Assembly (NCBI GenBank): GCA_045632845.1
Contig: JAZQXL010000015.1
Span: forward strand, 124,001 to 188,000
Source: RGIG4140 sp045632845
GTDB lineage: Bacteria; Pseudomonadota; Alphaproteobacteria; CAAHEQ01; UBA3637
Length of the DNA stretch: 64,000 nt
Reading direction: 5' to 3'
Of the stretch, positions 35,021 to 44,363 are shown one piece after another (the first letter of the stretch is position 1; each line of letters begins with the position of its first letter). The position numbers and the translations under genes were made by a program. The notes below the pieces were generated by a model that saw nothing but the letters and a program-made list of their open reading frames with translations, searched no databases and was not told the origin of the DNA.

Positions 35021-36364
35021 ATGCGCAAAATATTGTTATTAGGAATAGGTGTTTTTTGTTTTTCAATATCTGCTAAGGCGTTGGATCCGTTCAATGTTTT
35101 CGAGCAAAAGGCACCTGAAAATTGCATTGATAAAGATATTATAGATGGTCCTGTTGGTTTGCCAGAGTTGTTGGAAATTGGTTTGTGTAACAATCCTACT
35201 TTGAACCGGGGATATATGGAAGTTAAAGCAAGAGAAGCTTCTTTTGGCGCCTCCAAAGCTGAATATTTGCCCTCTTTAACCTTAAAAGGGGATTTGACTG
35301 AAACATATAATAAGGTTGAAGATTACAGCACTCAATCAGACAATCCTTATCGTGTAAATGCGGCTCTTTCTTGGATGTTATATGATTTTGGGGGCAGATC
35401 TGCTCGTGTGAAGAGGGCTGAAAATTATATGCTTTCTTCAGGTTTTGAATACAATGCCATGATCAAAGATACATTCTTGGATATTAACAAAGCTTACTTT
35501 GATTTGTTGAGTGCAAAAGAGGTTTTAAAAAGTGCAAAAACAAGTGAGGCTAGTTTTAAAAAGTCATATGAAGAATCTTCAAAACGTTATGAATTAGGCC
35601 TTGTTTCATTGAGTGATAAATTATTGGCAAAAACAAGTTATGAAGAGTCAAGGTTAGATGTTGTTCAAGCTGAAAATCAGGTCAAATCAAGCCAAGGGAA
35701 ATTAGCAGTCTTATTAAATGTATCACCAACAACAAATTTTGATTTATTAAAACCTAAAAATGATCGTGACTTAACAAAACTTGCGATGCAGGATATGAGT
35801 ATTGATCAAATGATTGAAAAGGCTTTGGAACTTAGACCTGAAATTAAAAAAGCTCAAAAAGATATTGAAGCTGCAACGCAAAATGTAAAAGCCATCAAAT
35901 CCAATCATTTGCCAACAATTTCTTTATCGGCTTCTTCTGGTTACGGAGATGATTTTAAAGAAAATAATCGTTATGATTATTCATCTTCAATTGGGGTGAA
36001 TGTTTCTGTGCCACTTTTTTCTGGCTTTTCAGTCAGTTACAATGTTAAAGAGGCTGAAAGTCAAAAACAAAGCGCCATCTTAAAAAAGGCAGAAATGGTC
36101 GAAACTGTCAAAAATGAGGTGTGGACATCTTATCATAATTATAAAACGGCAGTTTCCTCTTATGAAATTAGCAAAAAAGCGCTTGAAAGTGCTGTTGAAA
36201 ATGAGCGGGTTGCATTTGCCTCTTATCAAGTTGGAAAAGGAGATATCTTGAATTTGCTCACAGCTGGTTCACAATTATCAAATGCACGAAAAGAAGTGAT
36301 TGTTGCATATTATGCGGTGTTAACCAGTAAAGCAAGTTTATATAGAGCAATTGGGAGGTTTTAA
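35021..36364 (+). CDS. TolC family outer membrane efflux protein
   Basis: This is the outer-membrane channel of a tripartite exporter. It has 447 residues with a signal peptide (1-20, ending SAKA). Two repeated OEP halves are visible, with long amphipathic helices (SYEESSKRYELGLVSLSDKL and, later, ENERVAFASYQVGKGDILNL). It is first of four genes that overlap by a single base, so all components of one pump are made together. The ATG has GAGGAG upstream. Confidence 0.92.
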   Translation: MRKILLLGIGVFCFSISAKALDPFNVFEQKAPENCIDKDIIDGPVGLPELLEIGLCNNPTLNRGYMEVKAREASFGASKAEYLPSLTLKGDLTETYNKVEDYSTQSDNPYRVNAALSWMLYDFGGRSARVKRAENYMLSSGFEYNAMIKDTFLDINKAYFDLLSAKEVLKSAKTSEASFKKSYEESSKRYELGLVSLSDKLLAKTSYEESRLDVVQAENQVKSSQGKLAVLLNVSPTTNFDLLKPKNDRDLTKLAMQDMSIDQMIEKALELRPEIKKAQKDIEAATQNVKAIKSNHLPTISLSASSGYGDDFKENNRYDYSSSIGVNVSVPLFSGFSVSYNVKEAESQKQSAILKKAEMVETVKNEVWTSYHNYKTAVSSYEISKKALESAVENERVAFASYQVGKGDILNLLTAGSQLSNARKEVIVAYYAVLTSKASLYRAIGRF

Positions 36365-37479
36365 TGAAAAAAAAGTGGATTGTTATCGGTGGTTTGCTTT
36401 TAATCGGAGGCGGTATTTTTGCTTTTTCTGGGGAAAAAGACAAAGCACTTTTAGCGCAAGATTTTGAATTGATGAAGGTTGAAAAAGGCCGTATTATTGA
36501 AGAAGTGACCGCTTCTGGTAAAATTCAGCCTGTTAACACGGTAAGCGTTGGCACACAAGTATCCGGCATTGTTGAAAAAGTGTTGATTGACTATAATGAT
36601 GAGGTAAAAGAAGGGCAACTTTTGGCTCAACTAGATACGGCTGTTTTAACTGAAAATAAAAATGATGCCAAAGCAAGGTTGGATTTGGCTCATGCGAAGA
36701 AAAAAGTCGCCGATCTTAATTTTAAAAGATATGAAAAACTTTATAAAGACAAGTTGATTGCAAAAGCATCATTAGAAGAAGCTGAAGTTAATTTAGCAAT
36801 TGCAGAAGCTGATGTTTTAACGGCAACGGCTGATTTTAATAAAGCTGAACGAAATTTTGGCTATGCTAAAATTACATCGCCAGTCTCTGGAACAGTGATT
36901 TCAAAAGAAGTGGAGCAGGGGCAAACGGTGGCAGCCTCTCTTCAAACACCAACATTGTTCACAATTGCAGAAGATTTGTCAAAAATGCAAATTGAAGCAA
37001 GCATCGCAGAAGCAGACATTGGAGCAATAAAATCGGGAATGACAGCCTCTTTTTCAGTGGATGCGTATCCCAATGATTCATTTTCAGGTGTGGTTAAACA
37101 AATTAGATTGTCCCCAACTGAAGAGTCAAATGTTGTGATGTACACTGTGGTGATTGAAGTTGATAATTCTTCAAGAAAGTTATTGCCAGGGATGACTGCT
37201 TTTGTTCAAATTGTTATTCATGATAAAGAAGGGGTTTTACGTATTCCAACAGCTGCATTGCAATATAAACCCAATGCTTTTGTGCGTAAGTATGTTCCAA
37301 AAGTTACAATTAATTTAGAGCCAAATCAAGGGGTTGTTTATCAATTGGTGGATGGAAATGTTGTTCCCCGTATTTTTACGCGTGGGGTTATGAATGCTTC
37401 ACACGTTGAGGTTGTTGATGGCTTAAAAGAAGGGGATCAATTTATCACTGAATATGTTCAGAAAGGCAGACAAAAATAA
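36364..37479 (+). CDS. MacA-like periplasmic adaptor protein
   Basis: This membrane-fusion protein links the inner-membrane MacB-type transporter to TolC. It has 371 residues, an N-terminal membrane anchor (about 5-22), a lipoyl-like part (VTASGKIQPVNTVSVGTQVS and, later, FGYAKITSPVSGTVISKEVE), a helical hairpin rich in Lys/Ala/Glu, and beta-barrel and proximal domains. Its start overlaps the upstream stop (TAATG). Confidence 0.92.
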   Translation: MKKKWIVIGGLLLIGGGIFAFSGEKDKALLAQDFELMKVEKGRIIEEVTASGKIQPVNTVSVGTQVSGIVEKVLIDYNDEVKEGQLLAQLDTAVLTENKNDAKARLDLAHAKKKVADLNFKRYEKLYKDKLIAKASLEEAEVNLAIAEADVLTATADFNKAERNFGYAKITSPVSGTVISKEVEQGQTVAASLQTPTLFTIAEDLSKMQIEASIAEADIGAIKSGMTASFSVDAYPNDSFSGVVKQIRLSPTEESNVVMYTVVIEVDNSSRKLLPGMTAFVQIVIHDKEGVLRIPTAALQYKPNAFVRKYVPKVTINLEPNQGVVYQLVDGNVVPRIFTRGVMNASHVEVVDGLKEGDQFITEYVQKGRQK

Positions 37480-38201
37480 TGGCAAAGCAACAAAAAGAAA
37501 CGGTTATTGAAGTTAAAGACTTGTGTAAAACCTACTTTATGGCAGGGGGCATGAGCCAGTTGGTTCTCAAAAATGTTTCTTTTAAAATTGAAAAGGGCGA
37601 GTTTGTTGCCATTATGGGGCATTCTGGGTCTGGAAAGTCAACATTGATGAATATTTTGGGGTGCTTAGATCGTCCAACCAAAGGGGCGTATTATCTAACG
37701 GGGAAACTTGTTTCACAAAAGACGGACAATGAGTTAGCCTTTATTCGAGGGCATGAAATTGGTTTTGTGTTTCAAAACTTTAATTTGTTGATGAAAAGAA
37801 CAATTGCTGATAATGTTTCATTACCCCTTATTTATCAAGGGGTTCCAGAAAAAGAGCGTCGCAAAAGAGCTGTTGCAATGCTTGAAGTTGTTGGTTTAAA
37901 AGGATATGAAGATCGCCTCCCAACGCAAATTTCAGGAGGGATGCAACAACGTGTTGCCATTGCACGGGCGTTGGTCAATGAACCTGCCATTATTTTTGCA
38001 GATGAACCAACGGGGAATTTGGATACAAAAACATCTGATGAAATTATGGCTCTTTTTACAAAACTTAATCAATCAGGGATTACAATTGTGTTGGTAACGC
38101 ATGAAGATGATGTGGCAGATTACGCCAAGCGGATGATTAAAATACATGATGGAAAAAAAGAGTATGATGGCTTAAGAGCCTCATATTTGAAGGAGGAATA
38201 A
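37479..38201 (+). CDS. MacB-like ABC ATPase
   Basis: This is the ATPase subunit of the tripartite exporter. Its 240 residues have Walker A GHSGSGKST, Q-loop VFQNFNLLMKRTIADNV, a signature ISGGMQQRVAIARAL (Met replaces the usual Gln/Glu after GG), and Walker B IIFADEPTGNLD. It is separate from the permease, whereas classical E. coli MacB is one polypeptide. One-base overlaps join it to both neighbours. Confidence 0.92.
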   Translation: MAKQQKETVIEVKDLCKTYFMAGGMSQLVLKNVSFKIEKGEFVAIMGHSGSGKSTLMNILGCLDRPTKGAYYLTGKLVSQKTDNELAFIRGHEIGFVFQNFNLLMKRTIADNVSLPLIYQGVPEKERRKRAVAMLEVVGLKGYEDRLPTQISGGMQQRVAIARALVNEPAIIFADEPTGNLDTKTSDEIMALFTKLNQSGITIVLVTHEDDVADYAKRMIKIHDGKKEYDGLRASYLKEE

Positions 38202-39418
38202 TGATTTATCAAATATTAAAAGAGTCTTGGATTTCCATCAGTGCCTACAAATTACGCACATTTTTGACGATGTTGGGTATTTTGATTGGGGTTGCCGCAG
38301 TTGTGATGATGGTGGCGGCTGGTCAAACAGTTCAAAATGAAATTACCAAAACATTTGATTCAATGGGGACAAACTTAATCATCATTGGCCCAGGGGAAAC
38401 AGTCAGTGGTGGTGTCAGAGGGGGGCGTGGTCGCCCGAGTGTGAGTTTTGATGATGTTGAATCATTAAAGGATTTAAAGGATGTTAAAACGGCTTCCTAT
38501 CTCATCAATTTTGCTGTTCAAGCGGTTTATGGCTCCAACAACTATGGTGTGAGTGTGGCGGGAACGACACCAGAGTATCTTGAAATTGGGAACTGGGAAA
38601 TTGACAAAGGGGTTATGTTCACTGACAAAGATTTAAAAACGGGTCGCCCTTATGTTGTTATTGGGCAAACAATTGTTGAAGAGTTATTTGGTTTGCAAGA
38701 TCCGATTGGAAAAGTTATTCGTTTAAAAAGTCAACCATTTACAGTGATTGGGACATTAAAAGAAAAGGGCGATGGTTTGATGGGAGATGATCAAGATAAT
38801 ATTGTGATGATGCCTTCCACAACATTTCGCCAACGGATCCATTCAGGTTTTAGACCGCAATACACAAATGTGGCATTTGTCAAAACCGTTAGTGAAGATA
38901 AAATGGAAGCTGTGGCAAATAGAATTGAATATCAATTACGGGCACGCCACCATTTAAAAGATGGGGTTGCAAATGACTTTTCCGTCAGATTGATGACGGA
39001 TATGGTTGAAAAGGTCAGAAATGTTGGGTTTATTCTTTCCGTTTTGTTGGCTTCAATTGCCTCTATTTCACTGTTGGTTGGTAGTATTGGTATTATGAAT
39101 ATGATGCTTGTTTCTGTTACTGAAAGAACAAGAGAGATTGGAACCAGAAAAGCATTAGGCGCCTCAAACAAGTGGATTATGCTTCAATTTTTAACTGAAT
39201 CCATTATGATTTCATTTATGGGTAGCTTTGTTGGGATGATTGTTGGCGTAATGGGGTCGCAAATTGCTGGTAGTATTTTTGAAAAGCAAGTTCCAATTTC
39301 ATTATGGTCGGTTGTTATTTCTGTGACTGTTGCCGTTGTTGTGGGTGTTGTGTCAGGGTTGATGCCTGCCATCAAAGCGATGAAACTAGATCCAATTGAT
39401 GCCTTAAGGTTTCAATAA
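38201..39418 (+). CDS. MacB-like ABC permease
   Basis: This is the FtsX/MacB-type permease of the exporter. It has 405 residues, an N-terminal helix (about 15-40, LRTFLTMLGILIGVAAVVMM), a periplasmic domain and three C-terminal helices with SVTERTREIGTRKALGASN between them. It ends the operon. Export substrates of this class include macrolides, peptides, toxins and siderophores; none can be inferred here. Decayed mobile-element sequence follows directly. Confidence 0.93.
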   Translation: MIYQILKESWISISAYKLRTFLTMLGILIGVAAVVMMVAAGQTVQNEITKTFDSMGTNLIIIGPGETVSGGVRGGRGRPSVSFDDVESLKDLKDVKTASYLINFAVQAVYGSNNYGVSVAGTTPEYLEIGNWEIDKGVMFTDKDLKTGRPYVVIGQTIVEELFGLQDPIGKVIRLKSQPFTVIGTLKEKGDGLMGDDQDNIVMMPSTTFRQRIHSGFRPQYTNVAFVKTVSEDKMEAVANRIEYQLRARHHLKDGVANDFSVRLMTDMVEKVRNVGFILSVLLASIASISLLVGSIGIMNMMLVSVTERTREIGTRKALGASNKWIMLQFLTESIMISFMGSFVGMIVGVMGSQIAGSIFEKQVPISLWSVVISVTVAVVVGVVSGLMPAIKAMKLDPIDALRFQ

Positions 39419-39432
39419 AATTATTTTAGGCT

Positions 39433-40418
39433 TTGTTAAAGGCGAACATTCTTCTAGCAGCATGGGAAAACGGATATTTCCCCGATAAAATGGAACGGCC
39501 AGACGTTGACGAATTAAAAGGGGCTATCAAAGATGAGCTTTTTGGGGAAAAGAAATATGCCTTTCAACAAGGGAAAGAAAGCGTTTTAAAAGATATTGAA
39601 GAGCTTGAAGCCGCATTGGATATGTTGGATATTGATTATTCCAATATGAGTGCCAGCGAGCTTGAGGCCGTTAAAGGCAAAAACCTTAAAAGAAAAACAA
39701 ATACTGTTGAAGAATATATTTATTTTGAATCACCTGTTGTTTTTAAAAATAGTGATGGAAACAGTAAATATTATACAGTTGAATTAGCAACAGAAAAAAT
39801 AAAAGACCAAGCTAATGATTTGCTTGACCTATATAATGTAAGATTGAAGGCATCCCCTGTAAAGAATGTCAAAAGCACTCTTAATGCTACAGAAGGGATG
39901 CCTTCTAATACTATTATATCACAACCAGATGGCGGGGTCAAGAGTTATCAAAACGCCAATGATCCAAGAGGGGTCTATCACAAAGACATCATCTATTTGT
40001 TTGAAAAAGCCAATGCATCAACATTTATGCATGAAACGGCGCACTGGTTTAAAGAAGAGCTGAAAAAATTTGGTTCTGAAAAAAGCGCTATGATGCTTAA
40101 AAGGTGGATGAATGGGAAACGGCGTTTATATATTCATAAAGTTGAATTAAAAAATAAACTTGCTGATGTGTTCACTACCAGTTATAACACTAGCACACCA
40201 GCAAGCTCTAAATCTATTATATCAAAACTTATTGCAGAAGTCAACACGAGCAGGAAGTATATGAGGATGCTCCTGTCATAGGGGAAATTGACACATCTGT
40301 TTTCAAAGATGAAAAGTTTGAGTTTGACAAAGGTTTTGATAAGAAAAAAGACTTTAAAGCTTTTGCTCACGACTTAGCAAATCAGTTGGTTGAAGCTGGG
40401 AGCTTTGTAACAAGCTGA
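39433..40418 (+). pseudogene. Decayed phage-type large polyvalent protein fragment
   Basis: A fragment with TTG as its first possible start encodes WENGYFPDKMERPDVDELKG and, further on, an HExxH-bearing stretch NASTFMHETAHWFKEELKK, typical of segments in very large phage and mobile-element polyvalent proteins. The first frame stops at 40281. A second frame continues from about 40240 (VYEDAPVIGEIDTSVFKD ... FKAFAHDLANQLVEAGS) to a stop at 40418, which indicates a frameshift. Both ends of a normally much larger protein are missing. It lies immediately after the efflux operon and probably represents an old insertion. Confidence 0.6.
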
Positions 40419-40452
40419 GTTGGAAAGAACCATAGAGTATATTAAAAACAAC

Positions 40453-40488
40453 AAAAAAACCCCGCGCGATCGCTACGGGGATTTTTTT
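40453..40488. terminator. Terminator downstream of rpsU
   Basis: The stem AAAAACCCCG with CGGGGATTTTT (core CCCCG 40460-40464 and CGGGG 40476-40480) has T-runs on both strands. It serves rpsU on the minus strand and could also end transcription from the left. Confidence 0.8.
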
Positions 40489-40519
40489 AACTCATGCGGT
40501 AAATATACCTATTTAAGGT

Positions 40520-40735
40520 TTAGTACCCTTCAACGCTGAAACGTTTTCTCTTCATTTTACGAGAACGACGAATGCATTCTGTTGCTTTACGAGCTTTTTT
40601 TTCAGATGGTTTTTCGTAGTAACGACGTAATTTCATTTCACGAAAACTACCTTCGCGTTGCATTTTCTTTTTCAACACGCGCAAAGCTTGTTCAACGTTA
40701 TTGTCATGGACAACGATTGTAACTATGGTACTCAC
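40520..40735 (-). CDS. rpsU: Ribosomal protein S21
   Basis: This is small-subunit ribosomal protein bS21, 71 residues if started at GTG 40735. The family core HDNNVEQALRVLKKKMQREG ... REMKLRRYYEKPSEKKARK is clear. The start is uncertain. GAGGTGAG overlaps the GTG itself, and proper spacing from it would point to an ATA codon three codons later. The alphaproteobacterial protein usually begins only a few residues before DNNV. It has a good promoter and terminator of its own. Confidence 0.92.
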   Translation of the reverse strand: MSTIVTIVVHDNNVEQALRVLKKKMQREGSFREMKLRRYYEKPSEKKARKATECIRRSRKMKRKRFSVEGY

Positions 40736-40755
40736 CTCACTTTCATTTGTGCAAT

Positions 40756-40784
40756 ATGATAACGGTTTTTTTACAAAAATGCAA
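40756..40784 (-). promoter_or_regulatory. Promoter of rpsU
   Basis: Minus strand: TTGCAT (40784-40779), a 17-base spacer, and TATCAT (40761-40756). Confidence 0.65.
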
Positions 40785-40851
40785 GTGTTTTTTTTAATTT
40801 GTTGAAATAATTTTTAAGAGCAGGGGGAGTTTGTTAAACTTATTGATTTTA

Positions 40852-41838
40852 TTATTCTTTTTCAAAAAGACAAAATACTTCACAGTGGTTGGTATAAATA
40901 AATTGATCCACGCCAATGGCTTTTGTGATTTTCCATCCGTTGTTAAGCAGTGTTAAACTGTCTCTAGCTGCTGTGACAGGGTTGCAAGAAATCATGATGA
41001 TTTTTTTGACCTGACTTTTTGAAATTTCTCTTGTTTGCTCTTTTGCGCCCGCTCTTGGCGGATCCATAACAATGCAATCAAATGCGTTCAGCTCTTGTGC
41101 GGTGAGTGGATTTCTAAACAAATCGCGGAAAACACCGTTTTGGCCAAGAAGTTTGATGCTTTCTTTTGCTGAATCATATCCGATAGCCTCAAATCCTGCT
41201 TTGATCATGGGGGTTGTGAATGTGCCAGCTCCTGCAAAAAGATCGACAACCTTTTTTTCGCCCTTTAAATGTGTTAAAACCAGATTGACAAGTGCTTGTT
41301 CGCCTTCAAATGAAGGTTGCAAAAAAGCATCAATGGGGAGGGAAAGGGGAACTTTTTGCACAATTGGTTCAAAATTATAACTCAAACGCACAATGCGCTC
41401 ATTACTTGCAAATTCAGCCAAAGTCATGCGCAAGTCTAAAGAAGGTTGCTCTTTCCCCGTTTTAATGTGAATGTCAACCCCTTGCGCTGTTTCTAACAGA
41501 GAAATATCCCCCTTTTTGCCAATTAAAAGAGTGAGTTCTTTTAATTTTGGGAGGAGGGAGGATAAATTTTGAGTTAAAGCAGGGCACTTATCCAAGGGGA
41601 TAATTTGGTGGCTTTTTGCCTCATTAAAACCAACAATCCCTTTTTTGAAAGCAAATGTGGCTCTGCGTCTTTTGCCAAAAGGAATGATGATAAAATCATT
41701 GAGTTCAAGCAAAATGCCTGCGTGTGAAAAAGAATTGATGATAAAGTTCTTTTTCTTTTCAACATAGCTTTCAAATGGCATATCTAAATATAGACAGCCA
41801 CCACATTTTGATGCATAAGGACAAATAGGTGTATTCAT
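40852..41838 (-). CDS. RumA/RlmD-type (uracil-C5) RNA methyltransferase
   Basis: This SAM-dependent m5U methyltransferase of the TrmA/RlmC/RlmD family has 328 residues. The N-terminal Fe-S cluster cysteines are visible (CPYASKCGGC, plus LDKCPAL). The SAM motif is VVDLFAGAGTFTTPM. VMDPPRAGAKEQ and the catalytic-cysteine motif IISCNPVTAARD follow. It is shorter than E. coli RlmD because no TRAM domain precedes the cluster. The target is most likely 23S rRNA, but RlmC versus RlmD cannot be decided from this. Confidence 0.85.
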   Translation of the reverse strand: MNTPICPYASKCGGCLYLDMPFESYVEKKKNFIINSFSHAGILLELNDFIIIPFGKRRRATFAFKKGIVGFNEAKSHQIIPLDKCPALTQNLSSLLPKLKELTLLIGKKGDISLLETAQGVDIHIKTGKEQPSLDLRMTLAEFASNERIVRLSYNFEPIVQKVPLSLPIDAFLQPSFEGEQALVNLVLTHLKGEKKVVDLFAGAGTFTTPMIKAGFEAIGYDSAKESIKLLGQNGVFRDLFRNPLTAQELNAFDCIVMDPPRAGAKEQTREISKSQVKKIIMISCNPVTAARDSLTLLNNGWKITKAIGVDQFIYTNHCEVFCLFEKE

Positions 41839-41910
41839 TTTGATAACGCTTTGATAAATGATTGTTTTTCAATTTGTATCATTTTTCTTACTTAAAGTCA
41901 ATAAAATTCA

Positions 41911-41939
41911 TTGACTTGCGCTCAAAAAAAAGATAAATT
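41911..41939 (+). promoter_or_regulatory. Promoter of lysS
   Basis: TTGACT (41911-41916), a 17-base spacer, and TAAATT (41934-41939), 42 bases before the ATG. Confidence 0.7.
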
Positions 41940-41980
41940 ATGCAAGGTTTGAAAATAATTTCAAAGAAAGAAGGATTCAT

Positions 41981-43459
41981 ATGACAGAAAGTCAAAATTT
42001 AGGACATGAGCAACGTCAAGTGCGTGTTGCAAAGTTAAAACGTTTAGAAGAAATGGGGATTAATGCTTATCCTCAAATTTACAGACCATCCGAAACATCA
42101 AAAACATTGGCTGAAAAATATGCTGAATTACCAAATGATACAGTGACTGAAGATGTTGTCAAAGTTGCGGGCCGTATCAGAGCTATCAGAAACTCAGGCA
42201 TGTTCGTTGATATTTATGATTCAACGGGTAAAGTTCAAATCTATACATCCAAAAATGAAAGTTCACAAGAATTGTTGGATATGTTAGATTTGTTAGATAT
42301 CGGTGATATCATCGGTGTTGAAGGGATTGTTAAACGTACAAAACGGGGGGAACTTTCTGTTAGTTCAATCAAAATTACAATGCTTGCTAAGGCGTTATTG
42401 CCTTTGCCAGAAAAATTCCATGGTTTGACAGATACAGACACAAAATATCGTCAACGTTATTTGGACATGATTACAAATCCAGAAACAACTGAAACATTGG
42501 TTAAAAGATCTCAAATTATCACAGCGATCAGAACACTTTTGTTAGATCAAGGGTTGTTAGAAGTTGAAACACCATTGCTTCATGTGATTAAAGGCGGGGC
42601 AACTGCAAAGCCATTTATAACACATCATAATGCGTTGGATATGGATTTGTTCTTGCGTGTTGCACCTGAACTTTATTTGAAACGCTTGATCGTTGGTGGG
42701 ATGGAAGGTGTGTTTGAAATTGGTCGTAATTTCAGAAATGAAGGGATTGACACACGCCACAACCCAGAATTTACAATGATGGAAATTTATCGCCAATACA
42801 ATGATTATACAGATATGATGACATTGGTTGAACAAATTTTTGAAACTGCTGCGATGAAAGTCAATGGCACAACAGATGTTGAAATTGATGGGAAAAAGAT
42901 CAGCCTTAAAGGGCCATTCCAACGTCGCACAATGTCCAGTTTGGTTGAAGAACACACCGGCGTTGATTTCTTGGCTATTCAATCTGATGAAGAAGCAAGA
43001 GCTGCTTGTGACAAATTAGGTGTTGCAGTTGATGAAAGTGCAGATTGGGGTCATTGTATGGCTGCTGTGTTTGAAGAAAAATGCGAACATCACCTCATTC
43101 AACCAACACACGTGATTGATCATCCAAAATCAATTTCACCATTGACAAAAGAACACCGTGATGATCCTCGCCTTGTTGAAAGATTTGAAACATTTGTGAA
43201 CACATGGGAAATGTGTAACGCTTATTCTGAATTGACAAACCCAATTGATCAAAGAGAACGTTTTGAAGATCAAGTAAAAGCTCGTGATGCTGGTGATGAT
43301 GAAGCTGACATGATGGATGAAGATTTTGTCACAGCATTAGAACATGGTATGCCACCAACTGGTGGTTTGGGTGTTGGTATTGACCGTTTGATTATGGTTT
43401 TGACATCTAACTTGTCAATCAGAGATATCATTGCTTTCCCAACAATGCGAAAAAAATAA
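41981..43459 (+). CDS. lysS: LysS, class II lysyl-tRNA synthetase
   Basis: This class II synthetase charges tRNA-Lys. It has 492 residues. The OB-fold anticodon-binding domain is N-terminal (VVKVAGRIRAIRNSGMFVDI). Motif 2 is FEIGRNFRNEGIDTRHNPEF and motif 3 GLGVGIDRLIMVLT. The ATG follows AAGAAGGA. Many Alphaproteobacteria carry a class I LysRS instead, so a class II enzyme here is a usable taxonomic trait. No leader peptide was found upstream. Confidence 0.96.
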   Translation: MTESQNLGHEQRQVRVAKLKRLEEMGINAYPQIYRPSETSKTLAEKYAELPNDTVTEDVVKVAGRIRAIRNSGMFVDIYDSTGKVQIYTSKNESSQELLDMLDLLDIGDIIGVEGIVKRTKRGELSVSSIKITMLAKALLPLPEKFHGLTDTDTKYRQRYLDMITNPETTETLVKRSQIITAIRTLLLDQGLLEVETPLLHVIKGGATAKPFITHHNALDMDLFLRVAPELYLKRLIVGGMEGVFEIGRNFRNEGIDTRHNPEFTMMEIYRQYNDYTDMMTLVEQIFETAAMKVNGTTDVEIDGKKISLKGPFQRRTMSSLVEEHTGVDFLAIQSDEEARAACDKLGVAVDESADWGHCMAAVFEEKCEHHLIQPTHVIDHPKSISPLTKEHRDDPRLVERFETFVNTWEMCNAYSELTNPIDQRERFEDQVKARDAGDDEADMMDEDFVTALEHGMPPTGGLGVGIDRLIMVLTSNLSIRDIIAFPTMRKK

Positions 43460-43550
43460 GAATCGACTTATAAAAACTTGCTATTTTTATTTTTAATGAG
43501 TATTGTTTGAGAGTGGGTATAAAATTTATACATAAAAAAGGAGATATAAA

Positions 43551-43811
43551 ATGAAAGTTAATAAAGAAGAATTGAAAAAATATCTTGAATTAAGTGAGCC
43601 AATTTTTACAACAAAATTTGCGCCACTTTTGGCTCCATATGCAAAAATCATCTATTTGGTTGGTTTGGTCATTTTGGCAATTTCACTTTTAGGTGCAGTT
43701 GTTACATTGTTCTCAAACTTTGCAGCAGCCATTTTAACAGTTGTTGCTGTTATTGTTGAATTTGTTTTATTCCGTATGTTCTGCGAATTTTTGCAAGCAA
43801 ACGGAAAATAA
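43551..43811 (+). CDS. Small membrane protein, DUF4282-like
   Basis: This 86-residue protein has two adjacent transmembrane helices (about 30-52 and 55-78), and its layout resembles DUF4282 proteins: a soluble N-terminus with FTTKFAPLL, then YLVGLVILAISLLGAVVTLF and a second helix ending FRMFCEFL. The ATG follows AAAGGAG. tRNA-Arg starts six bases after its stop, and may be co-transcribed. Function unknown. Confidence 0.7.
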   Translation: MKVNKEELKKYLELSEPIFTTKFAPLLAPYAKIIYLVGLVILAISLLGAVVTLFSNFAAAILTVVAVIVEFVLFRMFCEFLQANGK

Positions 43812-43817
43812 GGGCTT

Positions 43818-43894
43818 GTTCTCGTAGCTCAGTAGGATAGAGCACAGGATTCCTAATCCTGGGGCCGTGGGTTCGAATCCCGCCGAGAACGCCA
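43818..43894 (+). tRNA. tRNA-Arg (CCT)
   Basis: A complete 77-base cloverleaf. The acceptor GTTCTCG pairs with CGAGAAC. The anticodon stem CAGGA/TCCTG encloses loop TTCCTAA with anticodon CCT, reading AGG. The T-arm contains GGGTTCGAATCCC, and CCA is encoded. It lies 16 bases before hprK. Confidence 0.95.
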
Positions 43895-43910
43895 TTGCTA
43901 AAGAGGGATT

Positions 43911-44354
43911 ATGTCACACCTTTATTACAATGCAACCAGCGTTTCAGTTGAGGGGTTTGCCATTTTGATAGAGGGAGAACCAAAGAGTGGCAAATCCTCT
44001 TTAGCACTATCTTTGATAGAAGAGGGGGCTAAACTCATCAGCGATGATGTTACGTTTTTGGCCCTTCAAGATCAAAAGTTATATGCAAAGCCTGCTGAAA
44101 AGTTATCAGGCGCGCTTTTTATCAGAGGGATGGGGATTTTATCTGTTCCTTATGAAAAAGATTTAACAGAGATAAAAGCCGTTGTTCGAATTGCAGAAAA
44201 TGATGATATCTCTTTGAATCAAAAGACAGTTTTAATATCGGGTGTTGAGATACCTTTTTTTGAGTTTAAGCGCTATGATTTTGCCTTGACAAACAAAATA
44301 AAAGCCGTTATAAAGCTCCTTAAAAAAGAATGGATCTTAATTGAAACCGTATAG
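43911..44354 (+). CDS. hprK: HprK, HPr kinase/phosphorylase (short form)
   Basis: This HPr(Ser) kinase has only the C-terminal catalytic half, 147 residues, as usual in Alphaproteobacteria. Walker A is GEPKSGKSS (residues 22-30), the catalytic ISDD follows at about 45, and the RGMGILSV signature lies near 80. It phosphorylates or dephosphorylates the serine of HPr. It is first of the hprK-EIIA-HPr cluster, with ten bases to the next gene. ATG follows an AAAGAGGG site. Confidence 0.9.
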   Translation: MSHLYYNATSVSVEGFAILIEGEPKSGKSSLALSLIEEGAKLISDDVTFLALQDQKLYAKPAEKLSGALFIRGMGILSVPYEKDLTEIKAVVRIAENDDISLNQKTVLISGVEIPFFEFKRYDFALTNKIKAVIKLLKKEWILIETV

Positions 44355-44363
44355 GAGAAAAGA

